Positions 42,557 through 51,721 of a DNA stretch of 64,000 nt are shown one piece after another (position 1 is the first letter of the stretch; every line of letters starts with the position of its first letter). The notes under the pieces were generated by a model. The model had not been told where the DNA came from. It worked only from the letters and a program-made list of their open reading frames with translations, and searched no databases. The DNA comes from JACJYC01 sp964558465 (lineage in GTDB: Bacteria; Bacteroidota; Bacteroidia; Chitinophagales; Saprospiraceae). The stretch spans positions 25,983 through 89,982 of the forward strand of contig CAZLEF010000023.1 of the NCBI GenBank assembly GCA_964558465.1. The letters are read 5' to 3'. A program made the position numbers and the translations under genes.

Positions 42557-44896
42557 TTAAAATTTAAAATTCCAGGTTAAAGACGGCAATATTGGGAATA
42601 AGGAAACTTGTTTTGCAGCGATCCTTTCCGGAATCTGGAAGGTGACATCGCCGCCGTCCACTTCTCTGAAAGTCGGTTCGAAATAAAGGAAAAAAGTATT
42701 TCTTCGGTCATAGGCGTTTACTACACTGAAGGTCAGGTCGCTCTCTCCCCATTTGGGAAAGAATCGCCAAACCAGGCCCAGGTCCAACCGGTGATAGGCC
42801 GGCAGGCGATAATTATTCCTGTCCCGGTAGTCGGGGACCACGGGCTGCAACGGACCGCCGGACACGTCCTGAAAGGTCCACCTGGATACGGGCAGCCACC
42901 GCAGGTCGCCCGATCCATAGACAAAAGTTGCCGTAGCGGAAAGCCGCCGGTTGAAATCAAAGATGGCCACCACGGAAACATCGTGCCTTCGGTCATAGAC
43001 CGGCGAAAAATACCCGGTCTGTGCAAATTGGCCATCCGGATCAAGGGTTTTGAATTCACCCCGCTCGGAAAACGCCAGGGTGTATCCGATCCAGCCGGTC
43101 AGTTTGCCTTCTTTTTTCTCAATGCTCACCTCAAGGCCGTAACCCTGGCCTTTGCCAACGGCAAATTCCTCTTCCAGGTTGTCATTAGCGAACAATTGGG
43201 CCGCATCAACAAATTCAAGCTGGTTATCAAGCCTTTTATAATACCCTTCTATGGTGAGGAAATACCGGCTTCCTAAAAGATGGGAAAAACCCGCCGCGAC
43301 CTGGTCTGACCGCTGTGGTTGAACGGCGGAAGTTGATGGATACCAGATATCGGTAGGCAATGTCACCCCCGCATTTGCAACGAGGTGGAGGTACTGGTAC
43401 ATGCGGGCGTAACTGGCTTTGAACGACCACCGTTCGGTCAGGGTAAAGTTGGAGGAAAACCTGGGTTCAAGCCCCCAATAGGTTTTTGAGCCGGTGTTAA
43501 ATCCGCTCAAACGAAGTCCGGCATGGATTTTAATATCGGGCGTCGCCATCCACTCATCGGAAAAGTAGGCGCCCCACTCCCATGCATTGAAATGCTGACC
43601 GGATGAAAAATTAACTACGCCGTCTGTGCTGCCGGCCCGAAGCCGGCCTACCGTAAAATCGTGGTTGGTTATCTGCGCTCCGAATTGAAGTTCATGACGG
43701 GGGTTGACCGCATAATAAAAATCGGATTTGAAGTTGGCGTCCCGGATATTGGACCCCAGATTGAAAGAGAATCCTGTTAACTGGTTTTTTATGTTGTATT
43801 GGTAGTCGGAATAGGTGAAAGTGGTATTGGAAAAGATTTTTGGGGAAAACTCGTGGTTCCAGCGCAACGTTCCTGTGGCGTTGCCCCAATCAAAATCGAA
43901 ATCAAAAAAACTGCCGTCAAAACCAAAAACATCCCGGCCGAAATACCCGCTGATGAAAAGCCGGTCTTTTTCACCGAGTTTGAAGTTGATCTTGGTGTTC
44001 AGATCATAAAAAAAGTAATCGGGGATCGGATTGTAATCCGGGTCGCCTTCCTTTGATTGATTGACTGCCCGGGTAAAAATATCTACGTAGGTGCGTCTTC
44101 CTGACACGATGAAAGAAGAATTTTCTTTTTCAATCGGGCCTTCCAGCGTCAGCCGGGAGGAGATCAGACCGATGCCGCCCGAACCGGCAAACCGTTTGTT
44201 ATTCCCTTCTTTCAATTTGACGTCGATCACGGACGAGAGCCTGCCGCCATATTGGGCCGGGAACCCGCCTTTGTACAATTTGAGATCTTTGACGGCGTCG
44301 GTGTTGAAGGTGCTGAAAAAACCGAACAGGTGATTGGGGTTGTAAACCAGCGCTTCATCCAGCTCGATCAGGTTCTGGTCGCTGGCGCCGCCCCGGACAA
44401 ATAACCCCGTTGTACCTTCCGAACCCGAGGGAATGCCCGGTTTTAATTGGATTGTCTTCAGGATATCCGTCTCGCCGAACAAGGCCGGCAGGGTTTTTAC
44501 TTCTCGGGTTGAAATAGCTTCCACGCTCATTTCCGTCGAATTCAACTGGTCTTTAAAAGAGTTCGCCTTCACGGTAACCTCTTCCAATTGAATGCCGCTT
44601 CCGAGTTCAACATCAAGATGGACGTCTTTAGTCAGCAATAGCGTCAAATACCGGGTTTGGAACCCTACAAAACTGAATTCCAGACGGACCGAATCTCCCC
44701 CGGGCAGGCTGATAGAATAAAAGCCGTATTCATTGGTGGTAGCGCCCCGACCGGAAGCGGCAGAAAAAACGGTGGCGCCGATCAGGGTTTCTCCGTTTTC
44801 CTGGTCCAGAATTTTGCCGCTAACGGTAAAAACGTCCTGGGCTTGCGGCAAAAAGGGCAAAAAACAAAAAAAAATGACAAGTTGACAATGCTTCAT
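42557..44896 (-). CDS. TonB-dependent receptor with carboxypeptidase-like domain
   Basis: An outer-membrane active transporter of about 779 residues. Signal peptide MKHCQLVIFFCFLPFLPQAQ, a CarboxypepD_reg-like domain (about 22-105: VSGKILDQENGETLIGATVF), then the plug domain with LPALFGETDILKTIQLKPG and GTTGLFVRGGASDQNLIELDE, and a barrel of some 600 residues. The terminal strand LTWNFKF ends in Phe, as needed for barrel assembly. Together with the DUF4249 gene 5 bp behind it, this is the standard two-gene uptake unit of Bacteroidota, but the substrate cannot be read from sequence. The frame also opens 17 codons earlier (44947); the start at 44896 gives a clean leader. No TonB box was identified. 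Confidence 0.92.
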   Translation of the reverse strand: MKHCQLVIFFCFLPFLPQAQDVFTVSGKILDQENGETLIGATVFSAASGRGATTNEYGFYSISLPGGDSVRLEFSFVGFQTRYLTLLLTKDVHLDVELGSGIQLEEVTVKANSFKDQLNSTEMSVEAISTREVKTLPALFGETDILKTIQLKPGIPSGSEGTTGLFVRGGASDQNLIELDEALVYNPNHLFGFFSTFNTDAVKDLKLYKGGFPAQYGGRLSSVIDVKLKEGNNKRFAGSGGIGLISSRLTLEGPIEKENSSFIVSGRRTYVDIFTRAVNQSKEGDPDYNPIPDYFFYDLNTKINFKLGEKDRLFISGYFGRDVFGFDGSFFDFDFDWGNATGTLRWNHEFSPKIFSNTTFTYSDYQYNIKNQLTGFSFNLGSNIRDANFKSDFYYAVNPRHELQFGAQITNHDFTVGRLRAGSTDGVVNFSSGQHFNAWEWGAYFSDEWMATPDIKIHAGLRLSGFNTGSKTYWGLEPRFSSNFTLTERWSFKASYARMYQYLHLVANAGVTLPTDIWYPSTSAVQPQRSDQVAAGFSHLLGSRYFLTIEGYYKRLDNQLEFVDAAQLFANDNLEEEFAVGKGQGYGLEVSIEKKEGKLTGWIGYTLAFSERGEFKTLDPDGQFAQTGYFSPVYDRRHDVSVVAIFDFNRRLSATATFVYGSGDLRWLPVSRWTFQDVSGGPLQPVVPDYRDRNNYRLPAYHRLDLGLVWRFFPKWGESDLTFSVVNAYDRRNTFFLYFEPTFREVDGGDVTFQIPERIAAKQVSLFPILPSLTWNFKF

Positions 44897-45026
44897 ACAT
44901 CCGGGTTTGGACTTAGATGAAATGCTTACTTTGTAAAAAGGTTTCAAACGGATAACGGATATTTAAAGATTGTCTTATTCCCGGGATATGAATTCCCGGA
45001 TTTTACTTAAATTAGCCCAAAAAGAA

Positions 45027-46727
45027 ATGACGCGCAAACTCTGGAATTACATTCCTGCAAATCAGGAAAAGGTGGATGATTTGCATCAAAAACTGGGGAT
45101 TCACCCCATCTTTTGCCGGCTTTTGGTGCAAAAAGGGATTGAAAACGCCGAAGATGCCCGGTTCTTTTTTAAGCCCGATCTGAATTTGATCCACGACCCT
45201 TTCCTGATGAAAGATATGGACCGGGCGGTTGAAAGGCTTGCCCACGCTTTGGAAACCGGTGAAAAAATCCTGCTTTACGGCGATTACGATGTCGACGGCG
45301 CCACGGCTGTCGCCCTGATGTATAGCTATCTCGGGCAAATCGGGGCGGCACTGGACTACTACATCCCTGACCGGTATAAAGAAGGGTATGGGGTTTCGTT
45401 TGAGGGGATAGAATACGCCCGGGATAATGGCGTAGACCTCATCCTTGCAATGGATTGCGGCATTACGGCTGTCAAACAGGCAGATATGGCCCGTTTATTC
45501 GGTATAGACATGATCATTTGCGATCACCACCTTCCGGAATCCCGGTTGCCGGACGCTGTCGCCGTCTTAGATCCCAAAAGACCCGGCTGCTGCTATCCGT
45601 TCAAGGAGTTAAGCGGATGCGGGGTGGCTTTTAAACTTGCACAAGCGCTTTCCATTCGACGGGGAACCGGCCTTGAACCTTTGAAAGACCTTTTGGACCT
45701 GCTGGCCATCAGCATAGCGGCCGATATTGTACCGATGGAAGGTGAAAACCGGATTTTTACCTATTTTGGCCTTCAATTGCTCAACAAAGGTAAACGTCCG
45801 GGGTTGTCAGCGCTGGTCAAAGAGAGCAAACGCAATTATCCTTTGTCTGTAAACGATATTGTTTACGGTATTGCGCCGATGCTCAACGCTGCGGGCAGAT
45901 TGGCAGATGCGGATGCCGCTGTCAAATTGTTGTTGGCCCGTGAAAAATCCGTTGCATCCGATCTGGCCAAAGTGTTATCCCAAAGGAATCTGTTGAGGCG
46001 CGATTTTGACCGCAGGACGACCGAAGAAGCCATCGAAGCCTTTTTGGGGCTGGAAGGATGGGAGGATCGCAAAAGTCTGGTACTTTTCCAACCACATTGG
46101 CATAAAGGCATTGCAGGGATCGTCGCATCCAGGATGGTTGAACAATTTTACCGGCCGGCGATCATCCTGACCCAATCGGAAGGCAGGATCACTGGGTCTG
46201 CCCGGTCGGTAAAGGACTTTGATCTGTACTCAGCGCTGAAAGCCTGCGAAGACCTGCTGATCAATTTTGGAGGACATAGCCATGCGGCGGGTTTAAGCCT
46301 GTTTCAGGAAAACCTGCAGGTTTTTCAGAACCGGTTTGAGGCGATTGTACAATTGAACCTTCGACCGGATCAGTTGGCAGAACAGATTCCCATTGCAGGT
46401 GACCTTGATCTGGCAGATATTACCTTTAAATTTTGGCGGGGCCTGAGCCAGTTTGCACCTTTCGGCCCGGGCAACCGGCAGCCGGTTTTTGTCAGTAAAC
46501 AGGTGAGGGATACCGGGTATTCTGCCTTGTTAAAAGACAACCATCTCCAGATATCCATCAAACAATCCCGCGATCTGTCGATCGGTGGGATCGGCTTTGG
46601 TTTGGGAAATTATTTTGATCGGGTAAAAACCGGACAACCCTTCGATATTTGTTACACGGTTCAGGAAGATACCTGGAAAGGGCAGGCCAGGATCCGGCTG
46701 ATGGTGAAAGACCTTAAATTCGAATAA
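45027..46727 (+). CDS. recJ: single-strand-specific exonuclease RecJ
   Basis: A 5'-3' single-strand DNA exonuclease working with RecQ and RecFOR. Motifs of the DHH domain are LLYGDYDVDGATAVALMY (about residues 82-99), the aspartate in LAMDCGITAV and the DHH triad in IICDHHLPE near residue 166; the DHHA1 domain has FGGHSHAAGLSL at about residue 415, and an OB-fold lies at the C-terminus (ISIKQSRDLSIGGIGFG). From the ATG at 45027 (MTRKLWNYIP) it has 566 residues, normal for the family; the frame is open 19 codons upstream, to 44970. It is followed after 15 bp by a RidA gene and is divergent from the TonB receptor. Confidence 0.95.
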   Translation: MTRKLWNYIPANQEKVDDLHQKLGIHPIFCRLLVQKGIENAEDARFFFKPDLNLIHDPFLMKDMDRAVERLAHALETGEKILLYGDYDVDGATAVALMYSYLGQIGAALDYYIPDRYKEGYGVSFEGIEYARDNGVDLILAMDCGITAVKQADMARLFGIDMIICDHHLPESRLPDAVAVLDPKRPGCCYPFKELSGCGVAFKLAQALSIRRGTGLEPLKDLLDLLAISIAADIVPMEGENRIFTYFGLQLLNKGKRPGLSALVKESKRNYPLSVNDIVYGIAPMLNAAGRLADADAAVKLLLAREKSVASDLAKVLSQRNLLRRDFDRRTTEEAIEAFLGLEGWEDRKSLVLFQPHWHKGIAGIVASRMVEQFYRPAIILTQSEGRITGSARSVKDFDLYSALKACEDLLINFGGHSHAAGLSLFQENLQVFQNRFEAIVQLNLRPDQLAEQIPIAGDLDLADITFKFWRGLSQFAPFGPGNRQPVFVSKQVRDTGYSALLKDNHLQISIKQSRDLSIGGIGFGLGNYFDRVKTGQPFDICYTVQEDTWKGQARIRLMVKDLKFE

Positions 46728-46742
46728 TAAACAGTTGAAAAC

Positions 46743-47159
46743 ATGGAAAAATTCAATGTTTCCGGAGCGCCTCGTCCGGTTGGATTATATCCGCACGCAA
46801 GGCAGGTCGGCGACCTGCTTTTTCTTTCCGGCATCGGGCCGCGCGACCCGGAAACCAACCAGACGCCGGGTTTAAAACGCACTGAATCCGGCTTTTACCA
46901 GGAATTCGACTTTGCTACCCAATGTCGCAGCGTGTTCCAAAATTTGCGCACCATCCTGGAAGGAAGCGGCGCCCGGTGGGAAAACCTGGTGGATGTAACG
47001 GTTTACCTGACCAACCTGCAAAGGGATTTTACCACTTACAACGCCATTTACGCCGAGTATTTTAAAGAGGTGATGCCCTGCAGGACCACCATCGGCATTG
47101 ATTCCCTGCCGGCGCCCATTGACATAGAGGTAAAAGCCATTGCCTGGTTGGGAAAATAG
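46743..47159 (+). CDS. RidA/YjgF/UK114-family enamine deaminase
   Basis: A small trimeric protein that hydrolyses reactive enamines and imines made by PLP enzymes. The 138-residue protein has PRPVGLYPHARQVGDLLFLSG near the front, TVYLTNLQRDFTTYNAIYAEYF in the middle, and the C-terminal RTTIGIDSLPAPIDIEVKAIAW with the carboxylate-binding Arg. It is a little longer than the common 125-130-residue RidA because of an insertion near residue 45. It follows recJ after 15 bp and precedes hisF; RidA proteins are general metabolite-repair enzymes, so no specific link with either is implied. Confidence 0.9.
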   Translation: MEKFNVSGAPRPVGLYPHARQVGDLLFLSGIGPRDPETNQTPGLKRTESGFYQEFDFATQCRSVFQNLRTILEGSGARWENLVDVTVYLTNLQRDFTTYNAIYAEYFKEVMPCRTTIGIDSLPAPIDIEVKAIAWLGK

Positions 47160-47191
47160 AGGCGCAATTCCCGGGTTCCTTATTCATTCCT

Positions 47192-47199
47192 TACCTTTG
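47192..47199 (+). promoter_or_regulatory. -7 promoter box of hisF-hisIE
   Basis: TACCTTTG, an exact TAnnTTTG match, 21 bases upstream of the hisF ATG. No -33 TTG at normal spacing. Confidence 0.5.
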
Positions 47200-47220
47200 C
47201 CCTTCACTATTTTAGCAGCT

Positions 47221-47976
47221 ATGCTGGCCAAGCGTATTATTCCATGCCTGGACATCAAGGAAGGCAGAACTGTCAAGGGTATAAATTTTGTCGACCTTCG
47301 CGATGCGGGCGACCCCGTCGAATTGGGGGCGTTGTACAGCGATCAGGGCGCCGATGAACTGGTGTTCCTGGATATTACCGCCACCCATGAGAAGCGAAAA
47401 ACCCTGGCAGCGCTTGCCCGGCAGATTGCAGCTAATTTAAGCATCCCGTTTACCATCGGCGGTGGCATTGGCTCTCCTGGCGATGTGGAAGCATTGCTCC
47501 ATGCCGGCGCCGATAAGATCTCCGTCAACTCTGCCGCGGTTCGCAGGCCTGCCTTAATAGCGGAACTGGCCAAAAATTTTGGCAGCCAGTTTGTCGTCCT
47601 TGCTGTTGATGCCAAAAACCTGGAAGGGGAATGGATGGTTTATCTCAACGGAGGCAGGATCCCGACAAATATCAGGCTGCTCGACTGGGTGAAAGAGGCC
47701 GAAAACCTGGGCGCCGGCGAGATCCTGTTTACCTCAATGGATCACGACGGCGTGAAAGAAGGTTTTGCCAATGAAATACTGGCGCAGGTTTCGCAATCGG
47801 TTTCGGTCCCGGTGATTGCATCCGGAGGGGCCGGCAAAATGGAACATTTTTACGACGTTTTTACCCGCGGAAAAGCCGACGCAGGCCTTGCCGCCAGTAT
47901 TTTTCATTTCCAGGAGATCCCGATCCCTGAATTGAAAAGCTATTTATCCGGCAAAGGGATTACCGTTCGGGTATGA
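47221..47976 (+). CDS. hisF: imidazole glycerol phosphate synthase subunit HisF
   Basis: The cyclase half of the HisFH complex, which turns PRFAR and ammonia into imidazole glycerol phosphate and AICAR in histidine synthesis. The 251-residue TIM barrel has AKRIIPCLDIKEGRTVKGINF with the catalytic Asp near residue 11, FTIGGGIGSPGDV, the second catalytic Asp in FVVLAVDAKN near 130, and the phosphate-binding SGGAGKMEHF. The frame is open for 27 codons further up, but these have no family similarity and the -7 box is inside that stretch. hisIE follows directly; the other his genes, including hisH, are not in the window. Confidence 0.97.
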   Translation: MLAKRIIPCLDIKEGRTVKGINFVDLRDAGDPVELGALYSDQGADELVFLDITATHEKRKTLAALARQIAANLSIPFTIGGGIGSPGDVEALLHAGADKISVNSAAVRRPALIAELAKNFGSQFVVLAVDAKNLEGEWMVYLNGGRIPTNIRLLDWVKEAENLGAGEILFTSMDHDGVKEGFANEILAQVSQSVSVPVIASGGAGKMEHFYDVFTRGKADAGLAASIFHFQEIPIPELKSYLSGKGITVRV

Positions 47977-48002
47977 TTTTACAGATTTTGACAGAAACAA
48001 TC

Positions 48003-48617
48003 ATGGAAGATTTTTCGAAAACGATAGCAGAACTGGATTTTCAAAAGGGTGATGGATTGTTGCCGGCCATTGTCCAGGATGCCCGTACCGGTATTGTCCT
48101 TATGCTGGGGTACATGAACCGGGAAGCACTTGAACAAACCCTCGCAGGCGGAAAAGCGACGTTTTTCAGCCGCAGCAAAAACCGGTTGTGGCAAAAGGGG
48201 GAGACTTCCGGTAATTTCCTCAACGTGGTCGACGTAAAAACGGATTGCGACAAAGATGCATTGCTGGTCAAAGCGATCCCTGAAGGCCCGGTTTGTCATA
48301 CCGGCAGCGACACCTGCTTCGAGGAAGTCAACACAGGGCCTGGATTTTTATCCTATCTGGAAGCCGTTATCCGGGACCGGAGAGCCAACGACCCGGAAAC
48401 GTCTTACACGGCGTCCCTGTTCCGGAAAGGGATCAATAAGATCGCTCAGAAAGTGGGAGAAGAAGCGGTTGAACTGGTCATCGAAGCAAAAGATGATAAC
48501 CGGGAGTTATTTCTCAATGAAGCCGCAGATCTTCTTTTTCACTTCCTGGTCTTATTGAATGCCAAAGAGACACCGTTATCCGATGTAATGGCGGTTCTGA
48601 AACAAAGGCACAAGTAA
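48003..48617 (+). CDS. hisIE: bifunctional HisIE (PRA-CH/PRA-PH)
   Basis: A two-domain enzyme for the second and third steps of histidine synthesis. The N-terminal HisI domain (about residues 1-110) has QDARTGIVLMLGYMNREAL, the zinc ligands in VDVKTDCDKDALLV, and CHTGSDTCF; the C-terminal HisE domain (about 120-204) has NKIAQKVGEEAVELVIEAKD and ADLLFHFLVLL. Both active sites look intact. An in-frame ATG at 47973 overlaps the hisF stop as ATGA and is an attractive coupled start, but would add ten residues without homology; I prefer the ATG at 48003. It is the second gene of the hisF operon. Confidence 0.95.
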   Translation: MEDFSKTIAELDFQKGDGLLPAIVQDARTGIVLMLGYMNREALEQTLAGGKATFFSRSKNRLWQKGETSGNFLNVVDVKTDCDKDALLVKAIPEGPVCHTGSDTCFEEVNTGPGFLSYLEAVIRDRRANDPETSYTASLFRKGINKIAQKVGEEAVELVIEAKDDNRELFLNEAADLLFHFLVLLNAKETPLSDVMAVLKQRHK

Positions 48618-48623
48618 ATAGCG

Positions 48624-49343
48624 ATGGGGAAGATCTTGCTGGTTTTTATCCTGATTTTATGGGTCGGGTTCAAGGTTTCGGATCCGGCGAATGAAGGCCG
48701 TTCCACCGGCAACCGGGTATATGAAAGTCTGTCCCGGCCGGATCACTCCCCGGCTGTTGTAAAACCGGAGGCCGGTATTCCGGATTACGATACCACCCAA
48801 TGGACGGACCTGGCAAAGGCAGCGCCGGATATCATTTTAGACCTGAAATACGCCTCGAAAGACAACTTCGTAAAAACAAAAATGTACGAATGCGGCCGGT
48901 GTTTTTTGCGGCCGCCGGTGGCCAGGGCGATTATCAAAGTCCAGAAAACTTTGAAGGCCCGGAATCTGGGCCTGAAAATGTTTGACTGTTACAGGCCAAG
49001 GCCGGTACAATGGAAGCTTTGGGAAAAATTGCCGGATCCCAGATATGTTGCCGACCCGAGGAAGGGCTCCATGCATAACCGGGGCGCTGCTGTGGATTTG
49101 GGTTTGACTGATCAAAACGGAAAGGAATTGGATATGGGGACCCCGTTTGATTTTTTTGGAGAACGGGCATACCAAACTTACACCAACTTACCCGACAGTA
49201 TCCTTCAAAGGCGGCAATTACTCAGGGAAACCATGGCTGCCAACGGCTTCCGGTCGATTCGCACAGAATGGTGGCATTACAATTTTTCGGGGCAACGATT
49301 CGAACTCTCCGACATGCTATGGGCGTGCAAAACCAGCAAATGA
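48624..49343 (+). CDS. VanX/DdpX-like D-Ala-D-Ala dipeptidase
   Basis: A zinc peptidase of family M15D that splits D-Ala-D-Ala, important for peptidoglycan turnover and vancomycin resistance. The 239-residue protein has a hydrophobic leader (ILLVFILILWVGFKV), then DLKYASKDNFVKTKMYECGRCFL-like substrate strands, LKMFDCYRPRPVQW, the zinc motif S-M-H-N-R-G-A-A-V-D-L-G (SxHxxGxAxD) and the C-terminal E-W-W-H-Y-N-F with the base Glu and third ligand His. All zinc and catalytic residues appear present. It begins six bases after hisIE. A periplasmic recycling role fits the export signal better than resistance, since no vanHA genes are nearby. Confidence 0.92.
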   Translation: MGKILLVFILILWVGFKVSDPANEGRSTGNRVYESLSRPDHSPAVVKPEAGIPDYDTTQWTDLAKAAPDIILDLKYASKDNFVKTKMYECGRCFLRPPVARAIIKVQKTLKARNLGLKMFDCYRPRPVQWKLWEKLPDPRYVADPRKGSMHNRGAAVDLGLTDQNGKELDMGTPFDFFGERAYQTYTNLPDSILQRRQLLRETMAANGFRSIRTEWWHYNFSGQRFELSDMLWACKTSK

Positions 49344-49420
49344 AACAAACCGTCCCCTTGTGCGTTTTTTCAAGTGATCTTTTTTTCAGAACTTGCAGCC
49401 CTTATTGAAAAAAACAGAAA

Positions 49421-50386
49421 ATGCAACAATTTAAATCGGATGTAGAAGCGGTTGACGCATTGGCTGAATCCTACCAGCGCCTGAAGAAGGAAATTGCAAA
49501 AGCGATCGTCGGCCAGGATGAAGTGGTAAAGGCCGTGATCATCTCCCTGTTCAGCAATGGCCATAGTTTGCTGGTGGGTGTTCCCGGTCTGGCGAAAACC
49601 TTGCTGGTCAGCACGATCTCTGATGTGCTCGACCTCGACTTCAAACGCATCCAGTTCACACCCGACTTAATGCCCTCCGACATCACCGGTTCGGAGATCC
49701 TTGACGAAGACCGCCATTTCAGGTTTAACCGGGGCCCGCTGTTCGCCAATATCGTTTTGGCGGATGAGATCAACCGTACACCTCCCAAGACCCAGGCCGC
49801 CCTGCTGGAGGCTATGCAGGAGCGGGTTGTAACGGTGAGCGGCCAACGGCATCTGCTGCCCGTACCCTTCTTTGTCCTGGCTACCCAAAACCCGATCGAA
49901 CAAGAAGGAACCTATCCCTTGCCTGAAGCGCAACTCGACCGGTTCATGTTCAACATTCCGCTCGATTACCCTTCTTATGAAGAGGAGATCCAAGTGGTGA
50001 AAGGGACGACAACGATTCAAAACTATCAGTTGAACCATGTTGTAACAGCGCCGGATATCCTGGCCTTCCAGCAACTGATCCGTAAAATCCCGATTGCGGA
50101 CAATGTGCTTGAATACGCGGTTTCTCTGGCCACTAAAACCCGGCCGGGGACAGCGCGAGCTACCACCATGGTTAACGATTATATCTCCTGGGGGGCGGGC
50201 CCGCGGGCGTCGCAGTATCTCGTACTCGGCGCAAAATGTAATGCAGCCATTAAGGGTAAATATTCGCCCGATATCGAAGACGTCCAGGCCATCGCCAAAT
50301 ACGTCCTCCGGCACAGGATTGTCCGAAACTACAAGGCCGAAGCAGAGGGGGTTACAGAGGAACGAATTATTGAAAGTCTCTTTTAA
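49421..50386 (+). CDS. second MoxR-family AAA ATPase (orphan)
   Basis: A second MoxR ATPase of 321 residues, with Walker A in VGVPGLAKTLLV (about residues 51-62), Walker B NIVLADEINRTPPKTQAALLEAM near residue 115 and sensor 1 in VLATQNPIEQEGTYPLPEAQ. It clearly differs in sequence from the copy at 33.2 kb but has the same architecture, so both are full-length. No DUF58 or VWA gene is next to it; instead it is flanked by the DdpX-like peptidase and DUF4837. Its partner is probably encoded elsewhere, or it also works on the Bat locus proteins. No promoter box was found in the 77 bp upstream. Confidence 0.93.
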   Translation: MQQFKSDVEAVDALAESYQRLKKEIAKAIVGQDEVVKAVIISLFSNGHSLLVGVPGLAKTLLVSTISDVLDLDFKRIQFTPDLMPSDITGSEILDEDRHFRFNRGPLFANIVLADEINRTPPKTQAALLEAMQERVVTVSGQRHLLPVPFFVLATQNPIEQEGTYPLPEAQLDRFMFNIPLDYPSYEEEIQVVKGTTTIQNYQLNHVVTAPDILAFQQLIRKIPIADNVLEYAVSLATKTRPGTARATTMVNDYISWGAGPRASQYLVLGAKCNAAIKGKYSPDIEDVQAIAKYVLRHRIVRNYKAEAEGVTEERIIESLF

Positions 50387-50431
50387 TTGATTACTTTTTG
50401 GGACCGTTAACCTCAGGCAGGCGCGCTGTCG

Positions 50432-50439
50432 TATATTTG
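50432..50439 (+). promoter_or_regulatory. -7 promoter box of the DUF4837 gene
   Basis: TATATTTG, an exact TAnnTTTG match, about 113 bases upstream of the DUF4837 start. Right of it lies a GCGCGCT/AGCGCG-type partial repeat. The long leader lowers the confidence. Confidence 0.4.
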
Positions 50440-50552
50440 CGGCAGCGCGTTTGTCGTTTTGCGCCAAAAGGTAAAGAAATTACATCTTTAAAGACAACAC
50501 GGGATTTTAATGGAAATTCTGTATCTTAAAGCCACAAAACCAATCAACGTCA

Positions 50553-51641
50553 ATGTTTTTCCAAAAATCACAACTTTTCATATTAATGGCCGTCCTTTTG
50601 GCAGGGGCTTTTTTCATTGGAGGATGCAGTGCCGAGGTCAGGAGCAGTTTCCAGGCCGCCCCTGTCGCCTATGGCAGGGTCAATCAGGTGGCAGTCATTG
50701 CAGATGATGAGGTTTGGAATAGCCCGATCGGTGATACCATTCTGTTTTATTACTCGTCAGCATATCCGATCTTGCCCCAGCCGGAATCTTTGTTTGATCT
50801 CATCCACTTTACTCCGTTCGACCTGGAGGCTTCATCGGTCAGGAGGGAAATGAGGACTTATTTCATTGTTGCCGACCTGAGCGATGAGGATTCGCCAACC
50901 ACCCAAATGGTCCTTAACGATATCGGCAGCGAGAAAGCCCTGGCTTCAAAAAACAACCCCGAACAAAGTACAGCGGTGATGCGGGATAAGTGGGCCTCCG
51001 GCCAAATGGTGATTTATCAGTTTGCCCATTCCCGCAACGACCTCATCAACCAGATCATCAAACATTTCCCGGCTGCGGCCAGGCGGATCCATGAATTTGA
51101 TGAAGATAAAATAAAGGCCACCGTGTATCAGGCCGGAAGAAATACGGATCAGGAAGCGGAGATCAGGTCCAAGTTCGGCGCTGTTGTGGAAATTCCGGCT
51201 GATTACGTGCGCGCGATCAGCGACGACCAGGTGATCTGGTTAAGGAAAGAAACCGATTTTCTGAGCAGCAACCTGATGTTTCACAAAGTAAAATATACGG
51301 ATCAAAGCCAATTATCAAAAGAGGGTATCAGGGCTGTCAGGGATTCACTCGGAAGAAAATATGTGTCCAGTACCCTTCCAGGCACTTATATGAAGATCAA
51401 TGATGTAGATCTTCCTATGTTCACTTCTGTGAAAACACTCCACAATCGATATTCGCTGGAAGCCCGGGGAATCTGGGAAATTGTGGGGGATTTCATGGGC
51501 GGATCCTTTATCAGTTATCTCATTCATGATCCGGAAAAACAGGATCTTTTGTTTGTTGACGGGTTCATCCATGCCCCCGGCAAGGACAAACGGGATTATA
51601 TGCAAAATCTGGAATGCATCATTTCAACGGTTGAATATTAA
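50553..51641 (+). CDS. DUF4837 lipoprotein
   Basis: A 362-residue exported lipoprotein of the DUF4837 family, confined to Bacteroidota and functionally unknown. The leader contains LFILMAVLLAGAFFIGGC with the lipobox Cys near residue 25. The mature protein has AYGRVNQVAVIADDEVWNSP at the front (a typical family start), YFIVADLSDEDSPTTQMVLNDI, WASGQMVIYQFAHSRNDLINQI, and VEIPADYVRAISDDQVIWLR. An ATG at 50586 is an alternative start. The neighbours, an orphan MoxR and purN, do not suggest a specific role. Confidence 0.85.
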   Translation: MFFQKSQLFILMAVLLAGAFFIGGCSAEVRSSFQAAPVAYGRVNQVAVIADDEVWNSPIGDTILFYYSSAYPILPQPESLFDLIHFTPFDLEASSVRREMRTYFIVADLSDEDSPTTQMVLNDIGSEKALASKNNPEQSTAVMRDKWASGQMVIYQFAHSRNDLINQIIKHFPAAARRIHEFDEDKIKATVYQAGRNTDQEAEIRSKFGAVVEIPADYVRAISDDQVIWLRKETDFLSSNLMFHKVKYTDQSQLSKEGIRAVRDSLGRKYVSSTLPGTYMKINDVDLPMFTSVKTLHNRYSLEARGIWEIVGDFMGGSFISYLIHDPEKQDLLFVDGFIHAPGKDKRDYMQNLECIISTVEY

Positions 51642-51721
51642 AGTTGGATGCATTCATCAAAAATGGTGGTATTATTGCCTGATTTTTCGATCTGAACCAG
51701 GTGGTATTACAGGAAGAAGAA

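Noticed and set aside
41781..42560. A 259-codon rightward open frame opposite DUF4249
   Set aside because: Antisense shadow; DUF4249 and its link with the TonB receptor are clear.
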